Of a DNA stretch of 64,000 nucleotides, positions 33,526 through 42,063 are shown piece by piece (position 1 is the stretch's first letter; the number at the start of each line of letters is the position of its first letter). Source of the DNA: Bauldia sp. (GTDB taxonomy: Bacteria; Pseudomonadota; Alphaproteobacteria; Rhizobiales; Kaistiaceae). The notes below the pieces were generated by a model. That model had not been told where the DNA came from. It made no database searches and saw only the letters and a program-made list of their open reading frames with translations. The stretch covers positions 434,001 through 498,000 of the forward strand of contig JAHCJY010000003.1 in assembly GCA_026126065.1 (NCBI GenBank), read 5' to 3'. A program made the position numbers and the translations under genes.

Positions 33526-34635
33526 TCAGCCGACTGCTCCCCGATCCCCTTCTGCCATCACCATTTGAACGTATGGCGCGATCTCCGGATGCGTGTTGAC
33601 GATCCACATGATCGTCTCGACCACATCGCTGTAGTTGAGGTTCATCCATGCCGAGTTGGCGTCATAGTTCCGCAGGAACTCAGCCAGTCCTTCGGCGATG
33701 GCGTCGGCATCATAGCCGAGGTCATCTGGTGCATCAGCGTTGAAGGTCCGCCATATCTCAAGAAGGGCTGGTTCGAGTTGGTCGAGGATAGGCCGATAGT
33801 CCGGGTCCGCCTCGATCACGTCGAAAATGGCATGAGCAACCTCGTGCACGGTCGTTTGCCTCCGCTCGTAAGGGAACAGAGCTGCATTGATCGTTATCTG
33901 GTCGATGTTGCCGTCGGCGTCCGGGTGCGCGGTTCCGCCCGTAACCTCGCCGAATTCATTCGTTCTGAGATGCTCGTAGTTCCACACGCCGAAGTCGCCC
34001 TCGACGCCATCCTCGCGCACCGGGTTGCCGGTCAACACCTCCGCGAGCGCCTCGGCTCGCGGCAATGGCAGCGGCGGGATCTCCCCGGTTCCTGTCATGC
34101 CGATCAGGAACGGAGCGGTCATCGGATTGCCGAAGCGGTCGGTCACCGGTAGGCCGTCCGGCCCGAGGATGAGCGGATGGTCATACCGATAAAACTGTTC
34201 GAAGAAGCGGAGATCATCGGCCTCCTGAACTCGCGGAGGTTCATACATACCGCCACCCACGAGTGGATAGGTGGCATCTCGCAGGGCGCGCGGGACCCCG
34301 GGCGCTGGAGGAGGCGGGGCTACGAACGGATCGGGCTGCGTGTCTAGGGTCGAGTTCACCGTGCCGTAGGCTACCGGCCTCGGCATGGCGTAGCCGACGC
34401 TGGCCGCAAGGTCCGCCCGAAGCGCGTTCACATCGGCGTCGAGGCCAAAATACGCGGCGTCGGCCTCGGTGGCTTCCAGGTCGTCAACGGCGCGGGCAAT
34501 GACGGCGCTGTTGCCGCTTCCGAGTGCGGCCTCGATCCTTGCCGCGACATCTGCGTCGATCAGGCCGAGGTCACGGAGGTCGTAGAGGTTGGTTAGTATG
34601 GCGGCGGCACTGCCGCCGACGATGGTGTCGGGCAT
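33526..34635 (-). CDS. Zinc metallopeptidase-like phage-cluster protein
   Basis: This 369-residue protein starts MPDTIVGGSAAAILTNLYDL. TTVHEVAHAIFDVIEADPDY holds a HExxH zinc site (His264, Glu265, His268), and EGLAEFLRNYD about 60 residues later fits the third-ligand helix of gluzincin peptidases. The region before it (GGTAHPDADGNIDQITINAA) precedes the active site as a strand. The N-terminal 120 residues are Ala-rich and helical. It follows the terminase large subunit by 83 bases on the same strand. It might be an ejected or wall-acting protein, or an effector; no signal peptide. A fragment of a second copy is present at 29629-29690. Confidence 0.7.
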   Translation of the reverse strand: MPDTIVGGSAAAILTNLYDLRDLGLIDADVAARIEAALGSGNSAVIARAVDDLEATEADAAYFGLDADVNALRADLAASVGYAMPRPVAYGTVNSTLDTQPDPFVAPPPPAPGVPRALRDATYPLVGGGMYEPPRVQEADDLRFFEQFYRYDHPLILGPDGLPVTDRFGNPMTAPFLIGMTGTGEIPPLPLPRAEALAEVLTGNPVREDGVEGDFGVWNYEHLRTNEFGEVTGGTAHPDADGNIDQITINAALFPYERRQTTVHEVAHAIFDVIEADPDYRPILDQLEPALLEIWRTFNADAPDDLGYDADAIAEGLAEFLRNYDANSAWMNLNYSDVVETIMWIVNTHPEIAPYVQMVMAEGDRGAVG

Positions 34636-34718
34636 TCGTTGTCTCCGTTGCAGAGGGAAGGCTTGTCCGCACATCGGCGGACGCGTCAGACGCTTCGAAG
34701 GGCTCGCGAGCTCGCCCC

Positions 34719-36308
34719 CTACCGCCCCATCCACGACCCGCCGCTCCGTGCCCGGAGCGCGGCAAGTGGGTCGAGGCCGGGGCGGTCGTCGCCGACCGGC
34801 TCGGCGAAGGTGAGGGCCACCGCGTCCCACGCGTCGGGCGAGCGGACGCCGCGGGCGCGCATGTGCTCCTTGCTCTCGAGGAGGAGCGCGGCGTTGGCGT
34901 TGTAGTGGTAGGAGGGGCCGCAGGCGTCGGCCTGGAGCGCGTCCTCGTCGGGGATCTGGGCGCCGCCCGGCTCCGACAGCCAGTCGCGCGAGCGGAGCCA
35001 CATCTCGGCCCGCCGGTTGAACGGCCCGGGCCGCATCTCGCCCGAGGGCAGCATGATCTCGGGGTCCTGCGGCGAGCCGGCGAAGTCGATCGGCACCACC
35101 ACCTTGCGCGGGTCGGCCACGCCCGGCTCGCGGGCGTAGCCAAAGCTGCGGAGGAGGTCGAACACCCCCGCGCCGATGCCGCCGACGTCCACGAACACCC
35201 GCGCCGGCCGCTCCGCGTCGATCACCTGGCGAAGCCAGTTGGCGCCCGCCACCGTGTCGATCTTTTGCCGGCTCACGATCTTCTCGAGCCGCCGGCCCCG
35301 CCGGTACGCGAGTGCGAAGCGGTCGTCACCAAATCTGGCCGGGTCGGCGCCGATGACGAGCGGTCCAATGCCGGCGAGCGCCGCCTTGCGCGCCCGCACC
35401 ACCAACTCCGGCGGAATGAAGGAATCATGCCCGGTCATCTGGAAGGCCTCGGCGGCGGTTGCGGGATATTCCTGGCGAAAGAGGAGCGGATCGCGGAGCT
35501 CGGCGATCTTGTTCCGCCGCCAGGCCATCTGCGCCATGTCGAGCCCGTGCGCCGCGGCGTAGTTCGCCTCCTCGGGGTCGAGGCGGAACGCCGGCGGCAC
35601 CTCGCGCCGGTACTCCTCCGACCAGAACCACGGGATGAACACCGCCTCGTAGTCGCCGATGCCCGCCTCGGCGCGCTGCCAGCGCTCGTGGAACGCGCCG
35701 CCGATGCCGTTGGCGGTGGATTCGAGGATGATCTCCGTCCCCGCCGCATCCGGCACCGCCTGCACGACGCCGGAAAAGTGCGCCTCCGCGTTCGGCCAGA
35801 ACGCCACCTCCGAGCCGTGGAACAGCTGGATCGTCTGCGATCGTCCGACCGCCTTCGTCCCCGCCGTCCCGACCGCATAGCCGCTGTCGAGGCGGTCGAA
35901 TTCGAGCTCGCGCGCATTGGCCGTCCCGGTCGACGGCCGGATCAGGTCAGGGCAGTGCTCGTGGTAGCGCTCGACCATCCCGAACAGATTGTCGGTCGCC
36001 TGCTGCTCGTGGCTGAGGATGAACGTCCGGACGCCGCGGCCATGCGTGGCAAGCCAGTAGAACCGCCCGCCGACATAGGTCGAAACACCCTGCTGCCGCC
36101 CCTTGAGCACGAGCACCCGCACCCGCCCGGTGCGCCGCTTCTGCGCCTCGATCCGCCCATGGAGATGCAGCTGCGCCGCATTGAGGACGAGCGGCGCGAG
36201 GCCGAGCCGCGGATCCTTCGCGCGGATGCGGAGCGCCCGCGAGGCGTAGTGCGGGAAGTCGTCCCGCAGGCGCGTGCGGATCGCCCTCTCGCGGGGGCTG
36301 AGGGGCAT
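34719..36308 (-). CDS. Terminase large subunit
   Basis: This 529-residue protein is the DNA-packaging motor. The ATPase domain shows a Walker A variant LKGRQQGVST (residues 69-78), FHGSEVAFWP and a Walker B plus catalytic Glu in IILESTANG (193-201). The C-terminal RNase H-like nuclease has IGADPARFGDDRFAL, VFVDVGGIGAGVFD and SPDAWDAVALTFA, each carrying an expected acidic residue. Length and order are normal. I took ATG 36308; an in-frame ATG at 36344 would add 12 residues. It is separated from the small subunit (42513) by 5.7 kb of cargo, whereas these genes are normally adjacent. Confidence 0.95.
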   Translation of the reverse strand: MPLSPRERAIRTRLRDDFPHYASRALRIRAKDPRLGLAPLVLNAAQLHLHGRIEAQKRRTGRVRVLVLKGRQQGVSTYVGGRFYWLATHGRGVRTFILSHEQQATDNLFGMVERYHEHCPDLIRPSTGTANARELEFDRLDSGYAVGTAGTKAVGRSQTIQLFHGSEVAFWPNAEAHFSGVVQAVPDAAGTEIILESTANGIGGAFHERWQRAEAGIGDYEAVFIPWFWSEEYRREVPPAFRLDPEEANYAAAHGLDMAQMAWRRNKIAELRDPLLFRQEYPATAAEAFQMTGHDSFIPPELVVRARKAALAGIGPLVIGADPARFGDDRFALAYRRGRRLEKIVSRQKIDTVAGANWLRQVIDAERPARVFVDVGGIGAGVFDLLRSFGYAREPGVADPRKVVVPIDFAGSPQDPEIMLPSGEMRPGPFNRRAEMWLRSRDWLSEPGGAQIPDEDALQADACGPSYHYNANAALLLESKEHMRARGVRSPDAWDAVALTFAEPVGDDRPGLDPLAALRARSGGSWMGR

Positions 36309-36697
36309 GACGGTCTGTCTCGCGTGGGATTGATGGAGCGGCACAGGTTATGCCACGGACGCCGCGAAGAACTCGGCGAGTGGCATCAACCCGCAGCAGC
36401 CCGTTGAATGAGCAATCGCGTGGCGGCTCCCGCAGTCGGCCCGAGAAGACGAACCCCGGGCTTCCCTGGCATCGCCGCCGGTCGCTCGTCGAACCGCGAC
36501 AAGCACTCGACCTCCCGGCCGGCGCAACCGTGCTTCGGCCTAGACTCAAAATAGCGAAGGATCGGCTCTTCCGACTACTAGGCTCTAATGAAATACAACT
36601 GCGGTGCCCGGTCGATGGGTACCCAGATATTCTCGCCGAGCCGTGTCACCACGCCAGCAGGACGTCGGGCGCCGGGCGAGGCACCGGCGGGATCAAC
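36309..36697. other. Intergenic region upstream of terminase
   Basis: About 390 bases between the terminase start and the small broken frame at 36698. GC falls in places (36540-36600 is notably richer in A and T). I see no gene, repeat or clear promoter. Confidence 0.4.
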
Positions 36698-36858
36698 TCA
36701 CTCGCTCGCGCCGAGCACCATGCCGCGCTCGTCGATTGAGAACGGGTAGCGCCTCTCCGCCGACCGCCCCAGAGGAACAGCATGTCCAACCCTCGCAGCA
36801 CGGCCTCCACCCCCCCGCCTAGCCGTGGCCGGATCAACGCAATAGCCAATCGATCCAT
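36698..36858 (-). pseudogene. Small phage-type gene with probable frameshift
   Basis: A minus-strand frame starts MDRLAIALIRPRLGGGVEAV at 36858 behind AAGGTGTC, a good ribosome-binding site. Another frame ends with AERRYPFSIDERGMVLGASE and TGA at 36700-36698, which looks genuinely coded. A shift between them, possibly at the seven-G run near codon 14 or further on, would join them into one protein of about 53 residues just upstream of the terminase on the same strand. I do not recognise it. Confidence 0.35.
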
Positions 36859-36886
36859 GACACCTTATGGTTGCTGAAACGTCGGG

Positions 36887-38719
36887 ATGTCATCAATGTC
36901 TCCCATTGAGCTTCAAACGACCATCAACGTCGCGCCGATGCTACTTCGAGCTGCGCGTCGAATAGCGTCACAAGCCAAAGGCATCGCCGATCGCGCCGCC
37001 AGCGCTGTACGCGATGAGCTCTCCAACAACTATTCGAAGTACTTCGAAACAGTACTTCCAAGATGTCAGTTCGTACGAACAATTCTGAGTCGGCAAGACT
37101 CTATAAGCCTTCCAAATATTTATGTCAAAACAATGCTTGAGAGCAATCAAAAGAAAATCAGTGATGCCGTCTTGCTGGATAGACTAAGAGATCGTGCTGC
37201 AGTAGTCATAACAGGAACTGGCGGCAGCGGTAAATCGTTCTTGTTGAAGTATCTTATGCTGTCGCTTGTGAATTCTGCCCACGGACGAATCCCGATATAT
37301 TTTGAGTTCAGAACGTTGAACGATATGGAGAGTCCGGACCTAGTTGACCAGATATTCAGAACTATTACAGAGCCGGGCGGAAGCATAACGAGAAGCAAGT
37401 TTCTAAAATGGCTGAGATCGAGGAACTATGTTCTGGTGCTTGATGGGTTCGATGAATTGAACAAGGAGCTCAGGCCCGAGATGGACGGGCAGCTAAACGC
37501 AATGCGCCGGAAGTTCCCAAATAATTCGTTTGTAGTATCAAGTCGATCTGACGAGAGATTCGATTCGTGGTCCCAGTTTACCGTCCTGGAGGTTACGCCC
37601 CTCTCAAAGAGGAGCGTCCTGGCGTTGTTAACTAAGTTGCCTTATGACCAAGAGATAAAGACAAAATTCAAGAATAACATTAGAAACGGATTATTTGAAC
37701 AGCACGAGTCGTTTCTATCTTCGCCTCTACTAGCTACAATGATGCTGTTAACGTACGAACAGTTTGCTGAGATACCTGACAAAATCCATCTGTTCTATGA
37801 ACAGGCATTTGAGACTCTGTTCATTCGTCATGATAGTACCAAAGAGGCCGGGTATCAACGACGTCGAAACGTTGATCTGGCAATAAATCATTTTAGGAAT
37901 TGCTTTGCGGCATTCTGCGCTTCGACATACACAAACGAGAAAATGGAATTCACCAAGTCAGATCTTCTAGAGTACACAGAGAAAGCTCTTGCTTTTGAGC
38001 GAGAGAGTGTTGATCCGGCGGGATTTGTAGCTGACTTGGTGGATTCGGTGTGCATGATTCAAAGAGAGGGGCTGTATTTTACGTTTACTCACAGATCGTT
38101 CCAGGAGTATTTTGCAGCGGTATTCGCTACATCGGGTAGATCTGAGTCATTTGCACTGCTCCTCGCGGCATCATGTGAGCGTGCCTCTGATGCCGTTGTA
38201 AGAATGGCATTTGATATGAATCGGGCATTTATGGAGAAGAGCTGGATAATACCTAGCCTTCGTGAGGTTATAAGTAGGGCGACTGGCGCCGCACTTAGGC
38301 ATCCGGTAGAGGTGACATCAATACTGTATGCTGGAAACATCGTTATTTCGAAGGGGGAGGGTGAGTTGGGGGTGTCGTACGATGGCATCCCGCCGGGATC
38401 CGACATGCATTTTGTCTGGCGGCTCAGGGACCTCTATCCGGAGTTGTTCTGGGAAGTATATCCTCCGGGACAGCTCGGAAGGAGCAATGAAGGATTAGCG
38501 GAGCAGTTCGAATTGCGAGCACACTCCACCGTACACCGATACGGCCGCATGGTCGACACCGCTCCGTTTCCTATCGTACGCGATGATTGGGAGTGGCTGA
38601 GCCAGACATGGATTGGCGAGTTTGGAAGAAGGATTGTGGGAGTCCTTACGGACGTTCTGGACCATGTAGAGGCGTCGGTGGACCGAACGCGCGAAGCCGG
38701 TAAGTTGCTCTTGAGATAG
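36887..38719 (+). CDS. NACHT NTPase, antiphage-type STAND protein
   Basis: This 610-residue protein has a NACHT domain: Walker A GTGGSGKS (residues 110-117), Walker B VLVLDGFDELNKE (182-194, with the paired acidic residues typical of NACHT), sensor VVSSRSDERF (216-225) and the winged-helix motif FTHRSFQEYFAA (400-411) usual in bacterial NACHT proteins. The first 100 residues are helical; the last 200 form an unrecognised C-terminal region, probably the sensor. Bacterial NACHT proteins of this type are known to defend against phages by oligomerising on infection. Its base composition is much richer in A and T than the flanking genes, so it was acquired separately. No effector domain such as a nuclease is evident. 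Confidence 0.85.
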   Translation: MSSMSPIELQTTINVAPMLLRAARRIASQAKGIADRAASAVRDELSNNYSKYFETVLPRCQFVRTILSRQDSISLPNIYVKTMLESNQKKISDAVLLDRLRDRAAVVITGTGGSGKSFLLKYLMLSLVNSAHGRIPIYFEFRTLNDMESPDLVDQIFRTITEPGGSITRSKFLKWLRSRNYVLVLDGFDELNKELRPEMDGQLNAMRRKFPNNSFVVSSRSDERFDSWSQFTVLEVTPLSKRSVLALLTKLPYDQEIKTKFKNNIRNGLFEQHESFLSSPLLATMMLLTYEQFAEIPDKIHLFYEQAFETLFIRHDSTKEAGYQRRRNVDLAINHFRNCFAAFCASTYTNEKMEFTKSDLLEYTEKALAFERESVDPAGFVADLVDSVCMIQREGLYFTFTHRSFQEYFAAVFATSGRSESFALLLAASCERASDAVVRMAFDMNRAFMEKSWIIPSLREVISRATGAALRHPVEVTSILYAGNIVISKGEGELGVSYDGIPPGSDMHFVWRLRDLYPELFWEVYPPGQLGRSNEGLAEQFELRAHSTVHRYGRMVDTAPFPIVRDDWEWLSQTWIGEFGRRIVGVLTDVLDHVEASVDRTREAGKLLLR

Positions 38720-38790
38720 CTCCGGCTAATGCGGCACCCAGCCAACTCGGTCCACCACGCGCGGCGCCATCCGGCGAGGATGGCGGCGCA

Positions 38791-39537
38791 ATGTGGCAAC
38801 GGGCAGGATACATACCTGAGTCGCAGGCGGCGACCGACGGCCGTGCCCGCGAGTCACAGTGGGGCAGGGCATTGGAAACATCACTGTACCTGCCCGTAAA
38901 AGCCTTCCTAGAAGGGCTCGGCTTCACCGTGAAGGGCGAGGTCGTCGGCTGCGATCTCGTCGCCCTCAGGGGCGATGACCCACCCGTAGTTGTCATCGGC
39001 GAGCTGAAACTCGCGTTCAACCTCGAGCTCGTCCTCCAGGCGGTCGATCGTGCCGCGGCGGCCGACGAAGTCTGGCTCGCCGCCCGGGTCTCGGCCCGCG
39101 GCAAAGGGCGGGAGAGCGATAGCCGGTTCCGCAACCTCTGCCGCCGGCTGGGATTTGGCATGCTCGGCGTGTCGGACAGCGGGACCGTCGATGTCCTCGT
39201 GAGCCCCGCGGCGCCGATGCCGAGGCGCGATGCAAGGCGGCGGTCGCGGCTCGTCGAGGAACACCGGCGGCGCCGCGGCGATCCCACCGCCGGCGGCGGA
39301 TCGCGCACGCCAATCATGACTGCGTATCGGCAGCGCTCGCTCGCCTGCGCGGCCCTCATCGCCTCCGGCGTCCAGCGCCCGCGCGACCTCAGGACCGCCG
39401 CACCCGATGCCGCGCGGATTCTCCAGAGCAACGTCTACGGCTGGTTCGCCCGCGCCGACCGGGGCGTCTACGCGCTGACCGAAGCCGGGCGGGATGCACT
39501 GGTCCGGTGGCAGGACGCGCACCGCCCGGGAGCGTAG
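38791..39537 (+). CDS. DUF2161 protein, PD-(D/E)XK nuclease-like
   Basis: This 248-residue protein matches DUF2161: LYLPVKAFLEGLGFTVKGEV near residue 32, CDLVALRGDDPPVVVIGELK (Asp and the Glu-x-Lys of a PD-(D/E)XK-type site) and LAFNLELVLQAVDRAAAADE. The C-terminal 80 residues form a helical region (AYRQRSLACAALIASGVQRP, VYGWFARADRGVYALTEAG) resembling a winged helix. The family is predicted to be a phosphodiesterase and is common in alphaproteobacteria. It follows the NACHT gene by 71 bases on the same strand, but its base composition is high-GC like the chromosome. Function unproven. Confidence 0.8.
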   Translation: MWQRAGYIPESQAATDGRARESQWGRALETSLYLPVKAFLEGLGFTVKGEVVGCDLVALRGDDPPVVVIGELKLAFNLELVLQAVDRAAAADEVWLAARVSARGKGRESDSRFRNLCRRLGFGMLGVSDSGTVDVLVSPAAPMPRRDARRRSRLVEEHRRRRGDPTAGGGSRTPIMTAYRQRSLACAALIASGVQRPRDLRTAAPDAARILQSNVYGWFARADRGVYALTEAGRDALVRWQDAHRPGA

Positions 39538-39615
39538 AGCGTAGACGCGGCAGGGCGCCGCTCCCGCGCTGCAATGTCCGATTGCATCCCGTCGCCGCTC
39601 CCTTAGCCTCCGCTC

Positions 39616-40179
39616 ATGAATCCGCTCGAATGGATCGCCGCCTCACTCGGCGTCATCAACGTCGTGCTCGTCGTTCGGCGGAAAGTATGGAACTACCCGT
39701 TCGGCATCGCGATGGTGGTGCTGTACTGCTTCGTCTTCCTCGACGTGAAGCTCTACAGCGATGCCCTGCTTCAGGTCTTTTTCCTCGTCGTCCAGCTATA
39801 CGGATGGTGGAATTGGGTCGAGGCGACGCGGGCGGAGGGGGAGGTGAGGGTGGGCGTCCTCGGCAATGGCGAGCGGCTCGTATGGGGGGCGGGCATTGTC
39901 GTGGCGAGTCTACTGTGGGGGCTCGGCATGGACCGCCTCACCGATGCCGCGGCTCCCTATGTCGATGCATTCGTGGCGGGCGCGAGCGTTGCGGCGCAGA
40001 CGTTGCTCGCGCGGCGGCGGGTCGAAGCATGGGTTATCTGGATCGTCGTTGACGTGGTGGCGATCGGTCTCTTCGCGAGCCGGGGCCTGATGCTGACGGC
40101 CGCCCTCTACGTCGTGTTCCTTGGCCTTGCGATCTCCGGGCTCATTGCCTGGTGGCGGGCACCGCGGGCGTCGGCATGA
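39616..40179 (+). CDS. pnuC: Nicotinamide riboside transporter PnuC
   Basis: This 187-residue protein is an integral membrane protein with about seven hydrophobic segments. Typical PnuC features are WNYPFGIAMVVLYCFVFLD, the segment LYSDALLQVFFLVVQLYGWW (Tyr/Trp-rich substrate region) and VEAWVIWIVVDVVAIGLFA. It imports nicotinamide riboside by facilitated diffusion, trapped by phosphorylation. Its stop codon overlaps the start of the NadR-like gene (ATGA at 40176-40179), which supplies that kinase activity, so the two genes form one unit. Confidence 0.95.
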   Translation: MNPLEWIAASLGVINVVLVVRRKVWNYPFGIAMVVLYCFVFLDVKLYSDALLQVFFLVVQLYGWWNWVEATRAEGEVRVGVLGNGERLVWGAGIVVASLLWGLGMDRLTDAAAPYVDAFVAGASVAAQTLLARRRVEAWVIWIVVDVVAIGLFASRGLMLTAALYVVFLGLAISGLIAWWRAPRASA

Positions 40180-41138
40180 CGCGCGGTTTCGTGCTGGGAA
40201 AGTTCATGCCGCCCCATGCGGGGCATGTGCATCTGTGCGAGACGGCGCGGCTCCTCGTGGACGAACTCACCATCCTCGTCTGCTGGCTGCCGGACGACCC
40301 CATCCCGGGTCGGCTCCGCCTCCGCTGGATGCAGGAGCTTTTCCCGCAGTGCCGGGTCGTCGGTCACGACGCCGTCGTGCCGCAGAAGCCGGAGGATCAT
40401 CCCGACTTCTGGCCGATCTGGCACGGCATTGTGAGGGCCGCACACACGGAGCCGATCGACGTAGTCTTCGCCGGCGAGGAGTACGGCCTGCGCTTGTCGC
40501 AGGAGATCGGTGCCGGCTTCGTGCTCGTCGGCCCGCGCGTCGATGCCGGTGTCTCGGGCACGGTGGTCCGCGCCGATCCGTGGGCGCACTGGGATGATCT
40601 GCCCCGGCCGGTTCGCGCCCACTATGCGCGGACGATCTGCCTGCACGGCCCGGAAAGCACCGGCAAGAGCACGCTCGCGCCACAGCTCGCCGCGCATTTC
40701 CAGACGCGCTGGATCCCTGAATACGGCCGCGTCCATTGCGAGCTGTTCGGTACCGACCTCGACGCTGAAGGCCTCTCGACAATCGCCCGCGTCCAGGCTG
40801 CGATGATCCGGGCTGCGCTCCCGGACTGCAACCGCCGTCTCATCGTCGACACCGATGCGCTCACCACCGCGGCGTGGTCGCTGATGATGCTCGGCCATGT
40901 GCCTGTCGGTGTGTTGCGGGGCTTCGTGCCGGCCGACTTCTACCTCCTCACCGACATCGACGTGCCGTGGACCGACGATGGCACGCGATACTACCCCGCG
41001 CCCGCGGACCGGCAGCGGTTCATGGCCGCCTGCGAGCGAGTGCTCGTGGAAGCCAGCGTGCCGTTCGTCCGGCTGGGCGGGAGCCCGGACGAGCGCCTTC
41101 GGCACGCGATCGCTGCGGCGGAGCGCCTTGCCCCCTGA
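40176..41138 (+). CDS. nadR: NadR-like NMN adenylyltransferase / ribosylnicotinamide kinase
   Basis: This 320-residue protein has two domains. The N-terminal nucleotidyltransferase has GKFMPPHAGHVHLCETA (HxGH at residues 14-17) and VSGTVVRADPW (about 126-136) as the second nucleotide-binding stretch. The C-terminal kinase has a P-loop GPESTGKST (158-166) and DTDALTTAAWS. Together they convert imported nicotinamide riboside to NMN and then to NAD. There is no N-terminal repressor HTH as in the enterobacterial protein. Coupled to pnuC by ATGA. The pair lies in cargo between the terminase genes, next to defence-type genes. Confidence 0.92.
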   Translation: MTRGFVLGKFMPPHAGHVHLCETARLLVDELTILVCWLPDDPIPGRLRLRWMQELFPQCRVVGHDAVVPQKPEDHPDFWPIWHGIVRAAHTEPIDVVFAGEEYGLRLSQEIGAGFVLVGPRVDAGVSGTVVRADPWAHWDDLPRPVRAHYARTICLHGPESTGKSTLAPQLAAHFQTRWIPEYGRVHCELFGTDLDAEGLSTIARVQAAMIRAALPDCNRRLIVDTDALTTAAWSLMMLGHVPVGVLRGFVPADFYLLTDIDVPWTDDGTRYYPAPADRQRFMAACERVLVEASVPFVRLGGSPDERLRHAIAAAERLAP

Positions 41139-41167
41139 GGCCGCGATATCTTCATGCTCCGCTCGGG

Positions 41168-41701
41168 CTACGGCACCGAGAAGCTAGACACGATCGCCTC
41201 GACCAGTGGCGTCACCGCCGCGAAGTCCTCGGCCACGACGAGGAAGGTCACGACGCCGCCGCTCACCTCGGCCACAATCAGCGTGGTCATCGGCGGAACA
41301 CGCGTTGTTCCTTCCAGAGCGCGGGCGAACGCCATGTGGCTCGTGCCGGTGAAGGGCTCGACGGTTCCCTCGCCGCCGAAGAATTCGGCGATCTCGACGA
41401 TCGCCGCCTCGGCCGTGGCCGAAGGGTCGAGGCCGAGGGCGCCGTACATCCCGGGCGGGACGATGCCGATCGTGATCCCGCCGGGCGGAAGCGGCGCGTT
41501 GCGCTGCATGGTCGCCAGTGCGTCAGCATCCGTGGCAAGCGCGGGCAGGGCCTGGACGTCTACGATCCATCCGGCGGGATGCGAGATGCTCCAGCCGTCG
41601 CCGGTGTAGCGTTCGGCGAGTTCGACGGGCTGCGCCCCGGCGGCGCCTGCAAGGCCGACCGCGAAAGCCGCAATGGCGAGGCGGCGGGAGAAGGCCTTCA
41701 T
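41168..41701 (-). CDS. Secreted protein of unknown function
   Basis: This 177-residue protein has a signal peptide (MKAFSRRLAIAAFAVGLAGA, cleavage near AGAQPVE). The mature part begins ERYTGDGWSISHPAGWIVDV, the pattern of small periplasmic proteins with an SHP-GW motif seen in DcrB/PsbP-like folds, and ends LVEAIVSSFSVP. That fold suggestion is weak. It converges on nadR (30-base gap) and is followed on its own strand by nothing of the phage module. Confidence 0.65.
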   Translation of the reverse strand: MKAFSRRLAIAAFAVGLAGAAGAQPVELAERYTGDGWSISHPAGWIVDVQALPALATDADALATMQRNAPLPPGGITIGIVPPGMYGALGLDPSATAEAAIVEIAEFFGGEGTVEPFTGTSHMAFARALEGTTRVPPMTTLIVAEVSGGVVTFLVVAEDFAAVTPLVEAIVSSFSVP

Positions 41702-41737
41702 GGGCGTGCACTCCGGCTCTTGTGCGCCAGATTCCGC

Positions 41738-41938
41738 TCAGGCCGCTCGCTTGTCCTCGAGGAGCGACAGCACCATCCGGACACCCATGGGATCGTCCAG
41801 CAGCATCCTGGGAGGCTTGCCGCCCAGGTCAACGTTCGGCGCGTCGAGCCATGCCTCGAAGGCCGCATCCGACATGATCTTGCTTGCCGCTGAAAGCACC
41901 GCGGCGCGATAGGCGCCCGACCGCTCGAATACAGCCAT
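41738..41938 (-). CDS. Orphan antitoxin-like protein (MbcA/ParS/Xre C-terminal domain)
   Basis: This 66-residue protein contains AFEAWLDAPNVDLGGKPPRM and LLDDPMGVRMVLSLLED, the pattern of the DUF2384 domain that binds RES-type toxins in type II toxin-antitoxin pairs (WL-x-PN-x-x-LGG-x-P-x-x-LL). A normal antitoxin has an N-terminal HTH domain of about 60 residues, missing here. No RES toxin gene is adjacent. It may be a solitary anti-toxin protein or a remnant. Confidence 0.6.
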   Translation of the reverse strand: MAVFERSGAYRAAVLSAASKIMSDAAFEAWLDAPNVDLGGKPPRMLLDDPMGVRMVLSLLEDKRAA

Positions 41939-42063
41939 TGAAGGCCCCCGATTCTGCGCACCCCAGCCGAAGACGCAGGTTAGACCACGCTCCGCCGGCG
42001 GCAACTGCCCGGCCGGGCAGTTCACGTATTGGTGAACATGCATCCACCGCCGTCTCGCGCCGC

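Noticed and set aside
36781..36879. A 32-codon + strand frame (MSNPRSTASTPPPSRG) just before the NACHT gene.
   Set aside because: It is antisense to the small phage-type frame at 36698-36858 and has low-complexity sequence; start signal is weak.
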